Below are positions 11,353-22,518 of a stretch of DNA of 64,000 nt, piece by piece. Source of the stretch: Phocoena phocoena (Eukaryota; Chordata; Mammalia; Artiodactyla; Phocoenidae). Position 1 is the stretch's first letter, and the number at the start of each line of letters is the position of its first letter. The stretch covers positions 49,300,639 through 49,364,638 of the forward strand of contig NC_089220.1 of NCBI RefSeq assembly GCF_963924675.1, in the 5' to 3' direction. The notes below the pieces were generated by a model. That model worked only from the letters and a program-made list of their open reading frames with translations. It made no database searches and was not told the origin of the DNA. Position numbers and translations under genes: made by a program.

Positions 11353-12331
11353 TTTTCAAGTCAGATGCTGCTATGCAAAGTTTATCTGTTCTGCCATAGC
11401 AGAAGCTGTCTGTCCATATAAACATTCCAGAAGTTAAAAGGCTCTTCTGTGGTATATAAGTATTCCAGAGCTGTTATTACTAAATTCATCCTAATTAACT
11501 TGGGCATACTTTTCTCCTTTATCATTTTCTGTCTGTTGTTCAACCTTTCAGATGATAATGGTGGATTCCAAATCCATAGCATGGGAAATGTATGCTTTGT
11601 GATTTTGCCAAGCTAGGGATCAGAAGAAAAGGAGCCGAGTTGGGAGTAAAATAGTATGATGAGGACATCATTTGGCACATTTTTATTGCATATTTTTTGA
11701 AGCATTGATATAAATAGTGAGATGGAAAAACAGTGAGCCCTTTTGCTTTTGGTGGGCAGTTGTTCAAGGCACCTGGACTCTTGGATCACAAGGGTTAAGA
11801 TGGTGTCAGCCCATTGTTGCTTCCACACAGCTTGGACCTAGAAAGCCTGTGCTGCTCTGTATGACATAATAATTTCTTGTTCACAAAACATTTTTATTTG
11901 TATTATCTGTTGCATTGAAAAGAAACACGAATAGCATCAGCAGTGGTCACATACCAGTCTGTAGACACCCAAAATGGTACCAGGCTTTGTGAGGGTCTGG
12001 GGATGGGGTAGTGAGCAAAGGAAAAAAGGCCTTTGTTAACCAATGCCCAGGTTCTTTACACTTTCCTTCATCCTTCTGACTTGTTTAGATTTGTAAATTA
12101 TGCTGGATTTGTTGCCAGTTGAAGACAACATTCAATCCTTAAAGTCCATTTTGTCATACTATTCCTAAAGCTAAATGTAAAAGAACTTCAGGTAAAAAGT
12201 TGAAAGATGGCCGTAAAATCATAATGACAATAAATAATTGAAAATTGAAAGCCAAGTGAAGTAGAGGGAAATTGAAAACATATGAACTATGGGAAGGGTT
12301 AAGAAGTGTAAGAAACAATCAGTCTCCTTAA

Positions 12332-12555
12332 AGCAGTGGTTGTGGGGAGGTGGAAATTGCTCCCCCACCCCAAGACATTTAGCAATGTCTGGGGACATTT
12401 TGGGGTTTCACACCCAGTGTATGGGGAGGCAGGCTGTGCTACTGGAATCTAATAGGTAACACCAGAGATGCTGCTAACCATCCTACAGTGCACAGGACAG
12501 TCTCCCACAGCAAGGAATTACCTGCCCCAAAATGTCAGTAGTGCTAAGGCTGATG
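12332..12555 (+). mobile_element. MER20-like hAT transposon relic
   Basis: It begins CAGTGGTTGTGG and contains the landmarks TTAGCAATGTCTGGGGACAT, GGGATGCTGCTAA-like 'agatgctgctaaccatccta', 'cagtgcacaggacagtctccc' and 'ccccaaaatgtcagtagtgc'. These are characteristic of the roughly 220-bp MER20 family of ancient placental hAT elements. It is intronic and non-coding. Confidence 0.7.
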
Positions 12556-12640
12556 ATGAAAAGGAACAAAAAGTTTTCCGTTTGTCTTGATGCCATAAAG
12601 TGCAGAGGAAGAAGCCAGTGTGTCCGTACCAGCAACCTTT

Positions 12641-12871
12641 TTTTTTTTGTTTTGTTTTTGTTTGTTTGTTTGTTTTTTGCGGTACGCGGGCCTCTCACTG
12701 TTGTGGCCTCTCCCGTTGCGGAGCACAGGTTCCAGACGCGCAGGCCCAGTGGCCGTGGCTCACGGGCCCAGCCACTCCGCGGCATGTGGGATCTTCCCGG
12801 ACCGGGGCACGAACCCGTGTCCCCTGCACCGGCAGGTGGACTCTCAACCACTGCGCCACCAGGGAAGCCCC
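12641..12871 (-). mobile_element. CHR-1 SINE, antisense
   Basis: On the minus strand it reads GGGCTTCCCTGGTGGCGCAG. Its poly(A) appears here as the T-rich run from 12641 with GT interruptions. It is flanked by CCAGCAACCTTTTT duplications at 12629 and 12871, a precise L1-type target duplication. It lies 2 kb from the sense CHR copy at 10468 in the same NIN intron, forming an inverted pair. Confidence 0.92.
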
Positions 12872-12974
12872 CAGCAACCTTTTTCTTAGCAAGTCAATTT
12901 AGGCATCTTCCAAAGGGAAGGGTATACAGAACGTGCTGAAAAACACTGCTTGATTTATCTTTAAACTTGCCCTT

Positions 12975-13118
12975 GGGACTTCCCTGGTGGTCCAGCCATG
13001 AAAGACTTCGTGCTCCCAATGCAGGGGGCCCGGGTTCGATCCCTGGTCAGGGAACTAGATCCTACATGCTGCAGCTAAGACCCGAAATAAATAAATAAAT
13101 ATTAAAAAAAAAAAACAA
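12975..13118 (+). mobile_element. CHR-2-type SINE, sense
   Basis: GGGACTTCCCTGGTGGTCCAG head, GGTTCGATCCCTGGTCAG B-box region, and a short body ending in AATAAATAAATAAATATT plus poly(A). Flanks AAACTTGCCCTT and AAACTTCCCCTT look like the target duplication. It is shorter and from an older subfamily than CHR-1. Confidence 0.85.
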
Positions 13119-13551
13119 AAAACTTCCCCTTTTGTTGGTTGATACATTGTACTTGGTTGATGCCAATTCCATAGTCTTGATTGAAAAAGATTTTTTTCTA
13201 GTTAAAAAACATGGGGAAAATGTTTTGTGCTATATGTACACAAGTTAAATTCATGACAGAATGGCAGTATGTTATTTATTTTATCCTGAAGGTAAAACAG
13301 AAAGCTAGGACCATTACTTAATGTCTGGTTGATTTTGTCTAAGCAGACATTTCGGAAGTCAGTTGAAGAATAGAGAGAAGCCAGCAGGGAACATTTTGTT
13401 AAAGTTAATTATAGTTCCCTAGAGTTTATATGTCCTGGGAAATATCTACAGATAGGGAAACAGCAGCAGCCATGAAAATGTCCTGTTTATAAATACATCT
13501 TTTTAAATACAACCATGAGACGTGATGGGTGGGCTTGTTTATCTCTTACAG

Positions 13552-13674
13552 CTGCACAGATGTCCCAATCTCTCTGACTTCCAACAAAAAATTTCTAGTA
13601 TTCTAAGCCACAATGAAAAACTGCTGAAAGAAAAGGAAGCTCTAAGTGAAGAATTAAATAGCTGTGTTGATAAG
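13552..13674 (+). CDS. NIN: NIN exon, coiled coil (123 nt)
   Basis: The exon follows TCTCTTACAG and reads LHRCPNLSDFQQKISSILSH through EELNSCVDK, ending before GTAGTA. It is 41 codons, phase 0 on both sides. The open frame running to 13785 is read-through into the intron. Confidence 0.94.
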
Positions 13675-13811
13675 GTAGTAAAAATAAGACTTTTTTACCA
13701 TCATTGGACAGTGTGTACCATAATGAGCATTTCTCTAACGCCAGTGGCACGTGGGGGGCTATATGTTAGCCTAAAAGTCTCCTAGAACAGCATTTTGTGA
13801 CCTTAGAGCTC

Positions 13812-15480
13812 CTGAAGCCATGATTTTTTTTTCTTTTATTGAAGTATAGTTGATTTACAATATTGTGTTAGTTTCAGGTGCATAGCAGTGATTCGGTTAT
13901 ACGTGTATGTGTGTGTATGTACTGCTTTTTTTCCATTCTTTCCCATTATAGATTATTACAAGATATGGAATATAATTCCCTGTGTGATACAGTCAATCCT
14001 TGTTGTTTATTTTAGATATGGTAGTGTATATCTGTTAATCTCATACTCCTAATTTATCCCTCCCTCCTCCTCTTTTGGTAACCATAAGTGTGTTTTCTAT
14101 GTCTGTGAGTCTGTTTCTGTTTTGTAAATATTTCATTTGTACCATTTGTTACATTCCAGATATAAGTGATATCATGTAATATTTGTCTTTTTCTGTCTAA
14201 CTGACTTCTCTTAGTATGATAACCTCTAGGTCCACATTATTTCATTCTTTTTTATGGCTGAGTAATATTCCATTGTAAGAAGGAACACTTAGGTTCCTTC
14301 CATGTCTTGGCTGTTGTAAATAGTGCCGCTATTAACATTGGGGTGCATATATCTTTTTTAATTAGAGTTTTTGTCTTTTCTGGATATATGCCCAGAAGTG
14401 GGATTGCAGGATCATATGGTAACTCTATTTTTAGTTTTTTAAGGAACCTCCATACAGTTCTCCATAGTGTCTGCACCAATTTACATTCTCACCACAGTGA
14501 AGGAGGGTTCCCTTTTCTCCATACCCTCTCCAGCATTTATTATTTATAGACTTTTTGATGATGGCCATTCTGACTGGTATGAGGTAATCCCTCACTGTAG
14601 TTTTGACTTGCACTTCTCTAATTATTAACAATATTGAGCATCTTTTCATGTGCCTGTTGGCCATCTGTATGTCTTCTTTGAAGAAATGTTTGTTGAGGTT
14701 TTCTGCCCATTTTTTGATTTGGTTGTTTAGTGTTTTTGTTTTTTTGTTTTGTTTTGATATTTAGTTGTATGAGTTGTTTGTATATTTTGAAAATTAATCC
14801 CTTGTTGGTCACATCGTTTCTGCATGTTTTCTCCCAGTCTTAAGGTTGTCCTTTTGTTGTTGATGGTTTCCCTTGCTGTGCAAAAGCTTTTAAGTTTAAT
14901 TAGGTCCCATTTGTTGATTTTTGCTTTTATTTCTTTTGCCTTGGGAGACTGACCTAAGAAAATATTGCTACGATTTATGTCAGAGAATGTTTTGCCTATT
15001 TTCTCTTCTAGGAGTTTTATGGTGTCATGTCTTAGATATACGTCTTTAAGCCATTTTGAGTTATTTTTGTGTATGGTGTGAGGGAGTATTCTAACTTCAT
15101 TGTTTTACATGTAGCTGTCCAGCTTTCCCAATGCTGCTTATTGAAACATTCTTTTTTCTCCATTATATATTCTTGCCTCCTTTGTCCAAGATTAAATGAC
15201 TGTAGGTGTGTGGGTTTATTTCTGGACTCTCTATTCTGTTACATTGATCCATATGTCTGTTTTTGTGCCATTACCATACTGTTTTCATTACTATAGCTTT
15301 GTAGTATTGTCTGAAGTCTGGAAGGGTTATGCCTCTAGCTTTGTTCATTTTTCTCAAGGTTGCTTTGGCAATTTTGGGCCTTTTGTGGTTCTATATAAAT
15401 TTTAGGATTATTTGTTCCCGTTCTGTGAAAAATGTCATTTGATAGGGATCACATTAAATCTGTAGATTGCTGAAGCCATG
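13812..15480 (-). mobile_element. 5'-truncated L1, antisense, with TSD
   Basis: The L1 3' end is at 13823 (T-rich, complement of the poly(A)) and its ORF2 C-terminal part extends to about 15469. Minus-strand translation at 14252-14479 shows the conserved ORF2 tail ([20 protein letters not shown]). The 11-bp duplication CTGAAGCCATG at 13812-13822 and 15470-15480 defines the insertion exactly, about 1.65 kb. It lies 138 bases past the donor of exon 13552-13674. It contains stops and frameshifts, so it is dead. Confidence 0.92.
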
Positions 15481-15519
15481 GTTTTAACAGGAGTATAGAT
15501 TAGTTGTTTAATAAATATT

Positions 15520-15670
15520 AAGTACGGTAATATAAAGTTTGTCTTATTTTAATAAGTAACTATGCTACTTAATATATATTATTTAAATACATCACTATTC
15601 TACTTATATATAATATAAATAATATAAATATTATGTATTTAATAATCTGAAATCCATTACATACACACTT
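15520..15670. repeat. AT-rich low-complexity tract
   Basis: TAATATA/TATAAT repeats over about 150 bases after the antisense L1. There is no gene-like content. Confidence 0.6.
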
Positions 15671-16032
15671 TTTTTTTCTACTGTATTTTCCCTAGCAAAT
15701 CCAAAAACACTGCCTTTGTGCCACCTGCCTTAATAGGCATTCCATACTTTCCTATTATGGCACACTCTTGGGATTTCTAATTGCCTTCCAGCCCACCACG
15801 TCTCACCCAAAAACATGTGGCAATGAGAAGGAAAAATTGAAATCCCCAAAGAGAAGAGACTCCTCAAAATTAAAGGTACAAAGGGAGTCAAGGAAATGTC
15901 TCTCTTTTACTTTGTCTTGATCCCCTATGTAGAGAGATGGTACTTGATCTTTTCAGTATAAGTGAAGGCATGTGAAATGAGGCTAGACATGTTTGTAGAA
16001 ATGCTGTTACCTCTTTTCTTTTCCTGAATCAG

Positions 16033-16146
16033 TTGGCAAAATCAAGTCTTTTAGAGCACAGAATTGCTACTATGAAGCAAGAACAGAAGTCTTGGGAACA
16101 CCAGAGCGAAAGCTTAAAATCACAGCTAGTGGCTTCACAGGAAAAG
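16033..16146 (+). CDS. NIN: NIN exon, coiled coil (114 nt)
   Basis: The exon follows CTGAATCAG and reads LAKSSLLEHRIATMKQEQKS through LVASQEK, ending before GTATGT. It is 38 codons, phase 0. Confidence 0.94.
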
Positions 16147-16950
16147 GTATGTGGACAATTCTTATTTCATCTGCACAGTTAATATTTTCCTATATCTCCC
16201 AACAGAACTCCAAGTGGAAAGAATGTTCCAGGTGGATGTGGTCTAAGAGGGCTCAGAATGATTCAATTTAACTAATATTTGACACCTTACAGTATAGTAA
16301 AATAATTTGAACAGTGTTTCTCCCAAAGTTCATTATTATGAAATAATCATAAGATTATCTTATCATTATGAGATTATTTATTTATGAAAGCTTGAGAATA
16401 GTGTGTAAAAATGACTGCTTATTTCTAATTTAGAATTAGGATTTCTAAGGCAGGTTCATGCCCTATTATAGTTAAAGCTCTCTATGAACATTCTGTTTAC
16501 CAATTTAAATTTTTTTAAATTGAAATATATATGAGCTGTTAGCATGGAGTAGGGTTCTACAAAGTATGTTTTTATTTTCATCTAAGAGGTCCTTTACAAA
16601 CCAACATCACAGTCTAAAACGTAATTTCTACAAAGTTCAGTAAAATCATCTGTCGTGATGCCTGTTGGTATTCCTTGGTTCTGTAAGATATCACTTGGTA
16701 ATATACCAGATGACGATACCAGCAATACCTCACTCTAGGCATAGTTCGTTATTGTCCTAAATATAACTTAACATCCTGTAAAGATACATAATATCCTAGA
16801 TTTGCACTGAGCAACTGAAAAGACCTGGATATAGTAAGTAGAAGCAGAAGGGACCTTGGAGTTCTCTTGTCTTAGCTCATTCATACACGGACATGGTATA
16901 GGTGAGACCATAAGGATTTGTCGCGGTGTATGACTGTTCTCATGATGTAG
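16147..16950 (+). other. NIN: NIN intron, nothing recognised
   Basis: AT-rich sequence with a small ATTATGA-rich stretch near 16330-16380. I recognise no mobile element or ORF. Confidence 0.6.
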
Positions 16951-17097
16951 GTTCAGAATTTAGAAGACACCCTGCAGAATGTAAACCTGCAAATGTCCCG
17001 AATTAAATCTGATCTACGAGTGACTCAGCAGGAAAAGGAAGCTTTAAAACAAGAAGTGATGTCTCTACACAAGCAACTTCAGAATGCTGGTGACGAG
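16951..17097 (+). CDS. NIN: NIN exon, coiled coil (147 nt)
   Basis: The exon follows GATGTAG and reads VQNLEDTLQNVNLQMSRIKS through LHKQLQNAGDE, ending before GTAATT. It is 49 codons, phase 0. The acceptor has a weak pyrimidine tract but the peptide is unmistakable ninein. Confidence 0.93.
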
Positions 17098-17104
17098 GTA
17101 ATTT

Positions 17105-17400
17105 CTTTTCTTCTTTATTGAGATCTAACTTTACACAGTAAAGTGCATAAATTTTAACTCTATAACTTGATTGTTTTTATACACATATATGTATGTATAT
17201 GTAAATATACACAGTTATAGGTAAAATATATATTTATGTTTGTCTTTGTGTAATCACCACCTAGCTCAAAATAAAGAACATTTCCAGCACCCAGGAGGCT
17301 CTCTTGTGTCCCCTTCAGTTGATAACCCCAAGGGAACCACTTCGCTACCTTCTGCCACCATAGGTTAGGGATGCTTGTTTCTGAACCTCACATAAACGGA
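17105..17400 (-). mobile_element. Old L1 3' UTR fragment, antisense
   Basis: The pattern 'tttattgagatctaactttacacagtaaagtgcataaa' and then 'caccacctagctcaaaataaagaacatttcc' is the usual reverse-strand view of an ancient L1 3' UTR. The fragment is short and non-coding. Confidence 0.55.
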
Positions 17401-17794
17401 ACTATAGTGACAAGGTAATTGTGCAAGTCAGAAGACCATGGCTGAGTTGTTTTGTAGTAATAAAAACATTTTGATGTTGTAGAAAGTAAGTCTCGTTTTA
17501 ATATATCACAATGCTGTTTCATCTATGTGCAAATAAATTAAGAACAGTGTATGTATGTCAGTCTTGGGTAGGTGTTAAGACTTTGTCCTACCATAAAAGT
17601 AGGCACTAAATTCAGCTACTTTATCTCTTGGTGATACTTTTTTTTAAACTGTGTTTTTTTAAAAAAAAAACATAATAGTTGCTTCCATTTTTAAAAAATT
17701 ACTTCTGGGCTGAAAATTTTTTCAAAATGAGATTGTACCTTTTTTTTTTTCCTTTTCATGTTTTGGCTTAAAAGGCAAAACGTGAAAAAGAAAA

Positions 17795-17812
17795 AACCCT
17801 AACCCTAACCCT
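17795..17812 (+). repeat. Interstitial telomere-type repeat (AACCCT)x3
   Basis: Three perfect copies of the vertebrate telomere hexamer, flanked by an A-run on the left and a T-run on the right, inside a NIN intron. Confidence 0.9.
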
Positions 17813-18355
17813 TTTTTTACCTTTAAAAAAATTTTTTTAAAGCATTTTTCAGGACCCAAAAAAATCACCGTGGTAGCTTAAAGCATATTCCTGAGTTCAG
17901 GCCTCAATTATGTGGATGATATGTGCTTTGGATTCTAAAAAAGGATATGATTGCATATGTGAAAATGAAAGTAGAGTTTAGCAAGGGGAATCTTTCAAGT
18001 TAGCAGTGCGTTTCAGAGTTCTCTGTGTTCTCTGTTAACCAAAAGAATAGTTATTTGCGTTCAAAGCATAACTTCATAAGAATGAGGTAATTTTTAAGGT
18101 CCCCAATCTCTATGCGCTTGGGTCCTATATGGAACTGGGACCTGCCCTACAATCATCTTTGCTATTAGATTTGATGGGACTATTTTGCCAAAGATCATTT
18201 TAAACAGAGAGTTTCCAAACCTTTTTTTTTAAAATCAACATTCAAGAATATTGTTTTACTTATATCTAGATATACATGTGCTCACTCTCATTAGAAGATG
18301 CTCAAAAAAGAAATCAGCTTGTTTTTAAGGCTTAACTCTACAATTCTCTCTTAAG

Positions 18356-18535
18356 AACTGGGCCCCAGAAATAGGCACCCATCCATCAGGATTCCATAAC
18401 CAACAGCAAAGGCTGTCCTGGGACAAGTTGGATCACCTGATGAATGAGGAACAACAGCTGCTTTGGCAAGAGAATGAGAGACTCCAAACCGTGGTACAGA
18501 ACACCAAAGCGGAACTCATACACTCCCGGGAGAAG
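18356..18535 (+). CDS. NIN: NIN exon, coiled coil and linker (180 nt)
   Basis: The exon follows CTCTTAAG and reads NWAPEIGTHPSGFHNQQQRL, then SWDKLDHLMNEEQQLLWQEN through HSREK, before GTAACT. It is 60 codons, phase 0. The first 17 residues (Pro, Gly, His, Asn) break the coiled coil; helical heptads resume after SWDK. Confidence 0.94.
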
Positions 18536-19034
18536 GTAACTGGAAAAGTTGTACATGGTGGCATGTGTTTGTAAATGATTGTTTGATACAACTGCAGTGA
18601 TTCTAGGGTATGGATTTGAGTATTCTGGTGTGGCAGACTTACTTTAAGAATGTATAATTTATCATTTACTTGCAATATAATTTTATCATGCTGTGTTTAT
18701 ATAATATTTTTCATCTTGTATAAGCAGTTCTATATTAAAATCTGTGATTTTATGAATGGAAATTATGTTAACCATATATATTCCTCATTCAAATAGGCTA
18801 GCCGCCAAGACTGGTAGTATAAAAATGGCAAAACTAAACTCAGTTCTTGTTGGTCTAACCTCTTGTAAGAGAAAAGGTGCCCCTTTTAAAAGACTTAGCA
18901 TTTCAAGGCTAGAATGGTCTTTAAAGGTCATCTTTTTCATCACTAAGCTGATGTTTAAATTCTTTACCTCTGCTAAGTAGTTGACCAACTATGTTTAACC
19001 TATGCTTAAATACCTCTTTTGAGGAGGAACTCTC

Positions 19035-19180
19035 TTAGGAGTCACAGATATTCATTTAGAACACCTGCCATGTGCCAGAAACTCTGCTCTCACTGAAGTT
19101 GCAGTGTTGAACAGACTAAAAACATGGTCGCTGTCCTCGTGGAACTTAGTTGATGTAAATGCATTGTTTCAGGTGTGAAC
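19035..19180 (+). repeat. Ancient dispersed repeat ('tgccatgtgccag' type)
   Basis: 'acacctgccatgtgccag' followed by 'gttgaacagactaaaaacatgg' and 'ctcgtggaactta' is a widespread old mammalian repeat pattern, also seen at 31395-31515. I do not assign a family. Confidence 0.4.
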
Positions 19181-19563
19181 AGTCCAATACAAAGTCAATG
19201 GGACTGTCACCCCCTTCACTCCTAACAGTTATACTCATGTCAGAGCAAAGGTGCCTGCAGACTATGTCTTTTTGGCAGCCACGTCACATTATTGACTCCC
19301 AGTTGTCTGGCTGAGCCAGAAGTCCCTTTGTCCTTCTCTGATCCTCAGGGTTGCATCAGACTAAAAATAGATTTACCTAGAAAGGATCTTTTGAAATCCA
19401 AAAATGTAATAAGCTTCAAGAATTGGCAGACTTGACTGGAAAAAGTTTTCTTAATACAACAAAACCCAAGCACTGAATACAAACTTTCCTTATGTTCGCT
19501 TTTTGTTTTTCCTGGCTGGGTGGTTGTATTAGCATTTCTTCCTCTTATACTGGTTCTTGTTAG

Positions 19564-19713
19564 GTCCGTCAACTGGAATCCAACCTTCTTCCTCCTAAGC
19601 TCCAAAAACATCCAAACTCATCAGGTACTGTGAAGCCCACAGAGCAGGAAAAGTTGAGCTTAAAGAGAGAGTGTGAACAGTTTCAAAAGGAACGATCTCC
19701 TACTAATAGGAAG
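19564..19713 (+). CDS. NIN: NIN exon, low-complexity linker (150 nt)
   Basis: The exon follows TTGTTAG and reads VRQLESNLLPPKLQKHPNSS, then GTVKPTEQEKLSLKRECEQF and QKERSPTNRK, before GTGAGT. It is 50 codons, phase 0. The Pro/Ser-rich first half is a hinge between coiled-coil segments. Confidence 0.94.
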
Positions 19714-20019
19714 GTGAGTTTTTGAGAGTTAATACCAAGTGGCTGTGTTCTGACTATGATGCATCCCTAAGTGTATGTTTCTTCCCCTGCATGCTTCCAG
19801 GAAATGATTACAATGGCATATTTTGGTTCTTCCTTATATCTATGCTTTTGTAATCTTGTCAAAACAGTATCATCGTTCTTTTGGATTGAGTGACCGCTAG
19901 AAAGGAGCAATTTAAGTTTTTATAAAGAAGGTGGTTAATTATCTTCATTAGTATCATAAGCTCCTCTAAGTTAGTAAAACATATATAGCCTGAATATTAG
20001 GAACATCTTAATATGGTCT

Positions 20020-20540
20020 GTATTAGTTAACTATTGCTGTGCAATAAATTAAAACAACAAACATTTATTGTCTCAGTTTCTGTGGGTCGGGGATTTGGAA
20101 GCAACTTAACTGAGTGGTTTTGGCTTAGGGTCTTTCCTGAGACTGCAGTCCAGATATCAGCTGAGACTGCATTTATCCGAAGGCTTCACTGGTACTAGAG
20201 AATCCGTTCCAAATGTATTCATATAACTGTTAGGAGGAGGCTTCTGTTCTTTGCTAGCTGATTGCCAGAGGCTCAGCTCCTCACCACCTGGGCCTTTTCT
20301 CAGGATTTGGCAATGAATGATCCAAGAGAGAGAGGCCCCAAAAGACCAAGATGGAAGCTGTAGTATGTTTTATTTGCTAATCCCAGAAGTCACACACAAT
20401 CATTTCTGCTGTATTCTATTGGTCACACAGACTAATCCTGGTGTAGTAGGGAGGGGACGAGGCAAGGGTTTGAATACCAGAAGACAGGGATCACTGGGCA
20501 CCCTCTTGGAGGCTGGCTACTACGTGGTTAAACCTCTGTA
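20020..20540 (+). mobile_element. Old mammalian dispersed repeat, family unassigned
   Basis: It starts 'ctgtattagttaactattgctg' and ends 'cttggaggctggctacta', with the internal landmarks 'ctgtattctattggtcacac' and 'gatccaagagagagag'. I recognise this as a common ancient mammalian repeat but cannot name its family safely. Confidence 0.5.
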
Positions 20541-20667
20541 GCATGACTCAGTTTGTTTTCTATTCTTGGTTCCATGAAGTTAGAGTTCTAGGCCAGTGTT
20601 ACCGTGGGAGTTCTTGTTGTTACTTGTTTTCCTTTCTTTTTCTAAACTAAACTCAGAGTTTTCACTA

Positions 20668-21128
20668 CAGGCACACCTTGGAGATATTCTGGGTTCAGTT
20701 CCAGACCACCACAATAAAGTGAGTCACACAAATTTTTTGGTTTCCCAGTGCCTATAAAATTGTTTCCACTATACTGTAGTCTGTTAAGTGTGCAATAGCA
20801 TTATATCTAAAAAAAACAATGTATATATTTTAACTTAAAAATATTTATTGCTAAAAATGCTAATAACCATCGTCTTCAGCAAGTTGTAGTAGTAACATTG
20901 AAGATCACTAATCACAGATGACCATAACAAATATAACAACAAAAAAGTTTGAAATATTGTGAGAATTATGAAAATGTGACACAGAGACACAAAGTGAGCA
21001 AATGCTATTGGAAAAATGGCACCAATAGACTTGCTCCACACAGGGTTACCACAGACCTTCAATTCGTAAAAAACTCCGTATCTGTGAAGCACAATAAAAG
21101 CGAAGTGCAATAAAACAAGGTATGCCTG
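20668..21128 (-). mobile_element. Tigger1-like DNA transposon remnant (internally deleted)
   Basis: The ends CAGGCACACCTTGGAGATAT and TATGCCTG, with 'gcaataaaacaaggtatgcctg', form the terminal inverted repeats of the Tigger1 (pogo-like) family. Internal landmarks 'cacagggttaccacagacc' and 'acaaagtgagcaaatgctattgg' match its 5' region, seen in reverse. At 461 bp it has lost most of the roughly 2.4-kb autonomous element, so no transposase remains. The left flank is TA as expected; the right flank is mutated. Confidence 0.8.
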
Positions 21129-21443
21129 TGTTACCTTCCTCTTCTGAAAATTATGGTTTGTTTAAAAATCTGGGAAGAATGATGAACAGTCATTTCCTTT
21201 TGTTATAAATATTTCCAAAAAATTTTTTTAAGTTTGTGAAAGTTACGACCATTGGCAGTAAAGAGACTGGTTGTGCTCTAAAGCTGAAATGTCATTTAAG
21301 TTTAGGTACATTCAAGTAAACTTTTCAGAAAGTTTCATCTAGCTGCTTACCAAAGGAAAAGTCTAATGATAGGTTTTAAAATAACGGTGAATTTAAATGG
21401 ACTTAGAAAGATTACACTTAGTTCCATTTAACAATTCTTGCTA

Positions 21444-21679
21444 CCCTCCTCAGTTTTTTTTTTTTTTTTTTTTTTTGCGGTACGAGGGCCTTTCACTGTT
21501 GTGGCCTCTCCCGTTGTGGAGCACAGGCTCCGGATGCGCAGGCTCAGCGGCCATGGCTCACGGGCCCAGCCGCTCCACGGCATGTGGGATCTTCCCGGAC
21601 CGGGGCACGAACCCGTGTCCCCTGCATCGGCAGGCGGACTCTCAACCACTGCACCACCAGGGAAGCCCCCTCCTCAGTT
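21444..21679 (-). mobile_element. CHR-1 SINE, antisense
   Basis: Antisense CHR-1 with a poly(T) of about 22 bases at 21454-21475 and the head complement at 21650-21668. It is flanked by CCCTCCTCAGTT duplications at 21444-21455 and 21668-21679. The long uninterrupted tail and intact duplication suggest a fairly recent insertion into the NIN intron. Confidence 0.93.
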
Positions 21680-22096
21680 CTTTTTGATAGAAACAAAAAT
21701 CAGCACTCTAGAATAGTGTCATATGTTTTCTACTTAGCAATATTCTGAGTCCCAGTGTCCTCTAGCTCATTAGATTCTCATAAGATTCTGTAATAAAGAG
21801 AATTCCAAAAAAGGATACTCATAAAATCTTCAAATGTCTTCTTTAAAATTGAGAAAGGAGTTAAATCAGGTTTTATGTATTCTCAGTTCTAAACCTTTAA
21901 ACTTTGCCTTAAGACATGTTTTTCCCTACTGCAGATCCATAGTAGAGGATCATGAAATCAATCTAGTTAAATAGCAGCATTTTAAATTATTAAACTATAC
22001 TAGAAAATATCAGAGTGCATGGCTCATGGTAAGGATAATTTCATGAAAGTTTTCTCTTAGTGATATATACTTATAACTGATTACGTATATATATTC

Positions 22097-22132
22097 ATAC
22101 ACACACACACACACACGTGGGTGTGGGTGTTT
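22097..22132. repeat. (CA)n microsatellite
   Basis: About nine CA units, then GT/GGGT variants, in a NIN intron. Confidence 0.9.
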
Positions 22133-22416
22133 GTACTGGGTTGCAAGAGAAGATGTGCTTCTTACAGTGAGTGGCACTGAAGTTTGAAAGCTACCTGCCT
22201 TTGGAATCTGTTCTATGTGAGGAGTGGTGATTAAAACTAGACTACCTAAATATAATCAGTACACTGAATTATATTGTTTGTTGTTTTCCCTTGATGAATG
22301 AACTCAGTTTTCTTCCAAGAGTTGAGATTTGTGACTAGCATAAATTCGTCAAAATAAAATAGAGCAACTCAAGTGTTTTGTTTTTGGTTTTAAGGGAGTT
22401 TTTTGTTTTTTAACAG

Positions 22417-22518
22417 GTTAGTCAGATGAATTCCCTTGAACGAGAATTAGAAACAATTCATTTGGAAAATGAAGGCCTGAAAAAGAAACAAGTAAAACTG
22501 GATGAGCAGCTAATGGAG
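22417..22518 (+). CDS. NIN: NIN exon, coiled coil (102 nt)
   Basis: The exon follows TTTTTTAACAG and reads VSQMNSLERELETIHLENEG, then LKKKQVKLDEQLME, before GTAAGT (a near-ideal donor). It is 34 codons, phase 0. Confidence 0.94.
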
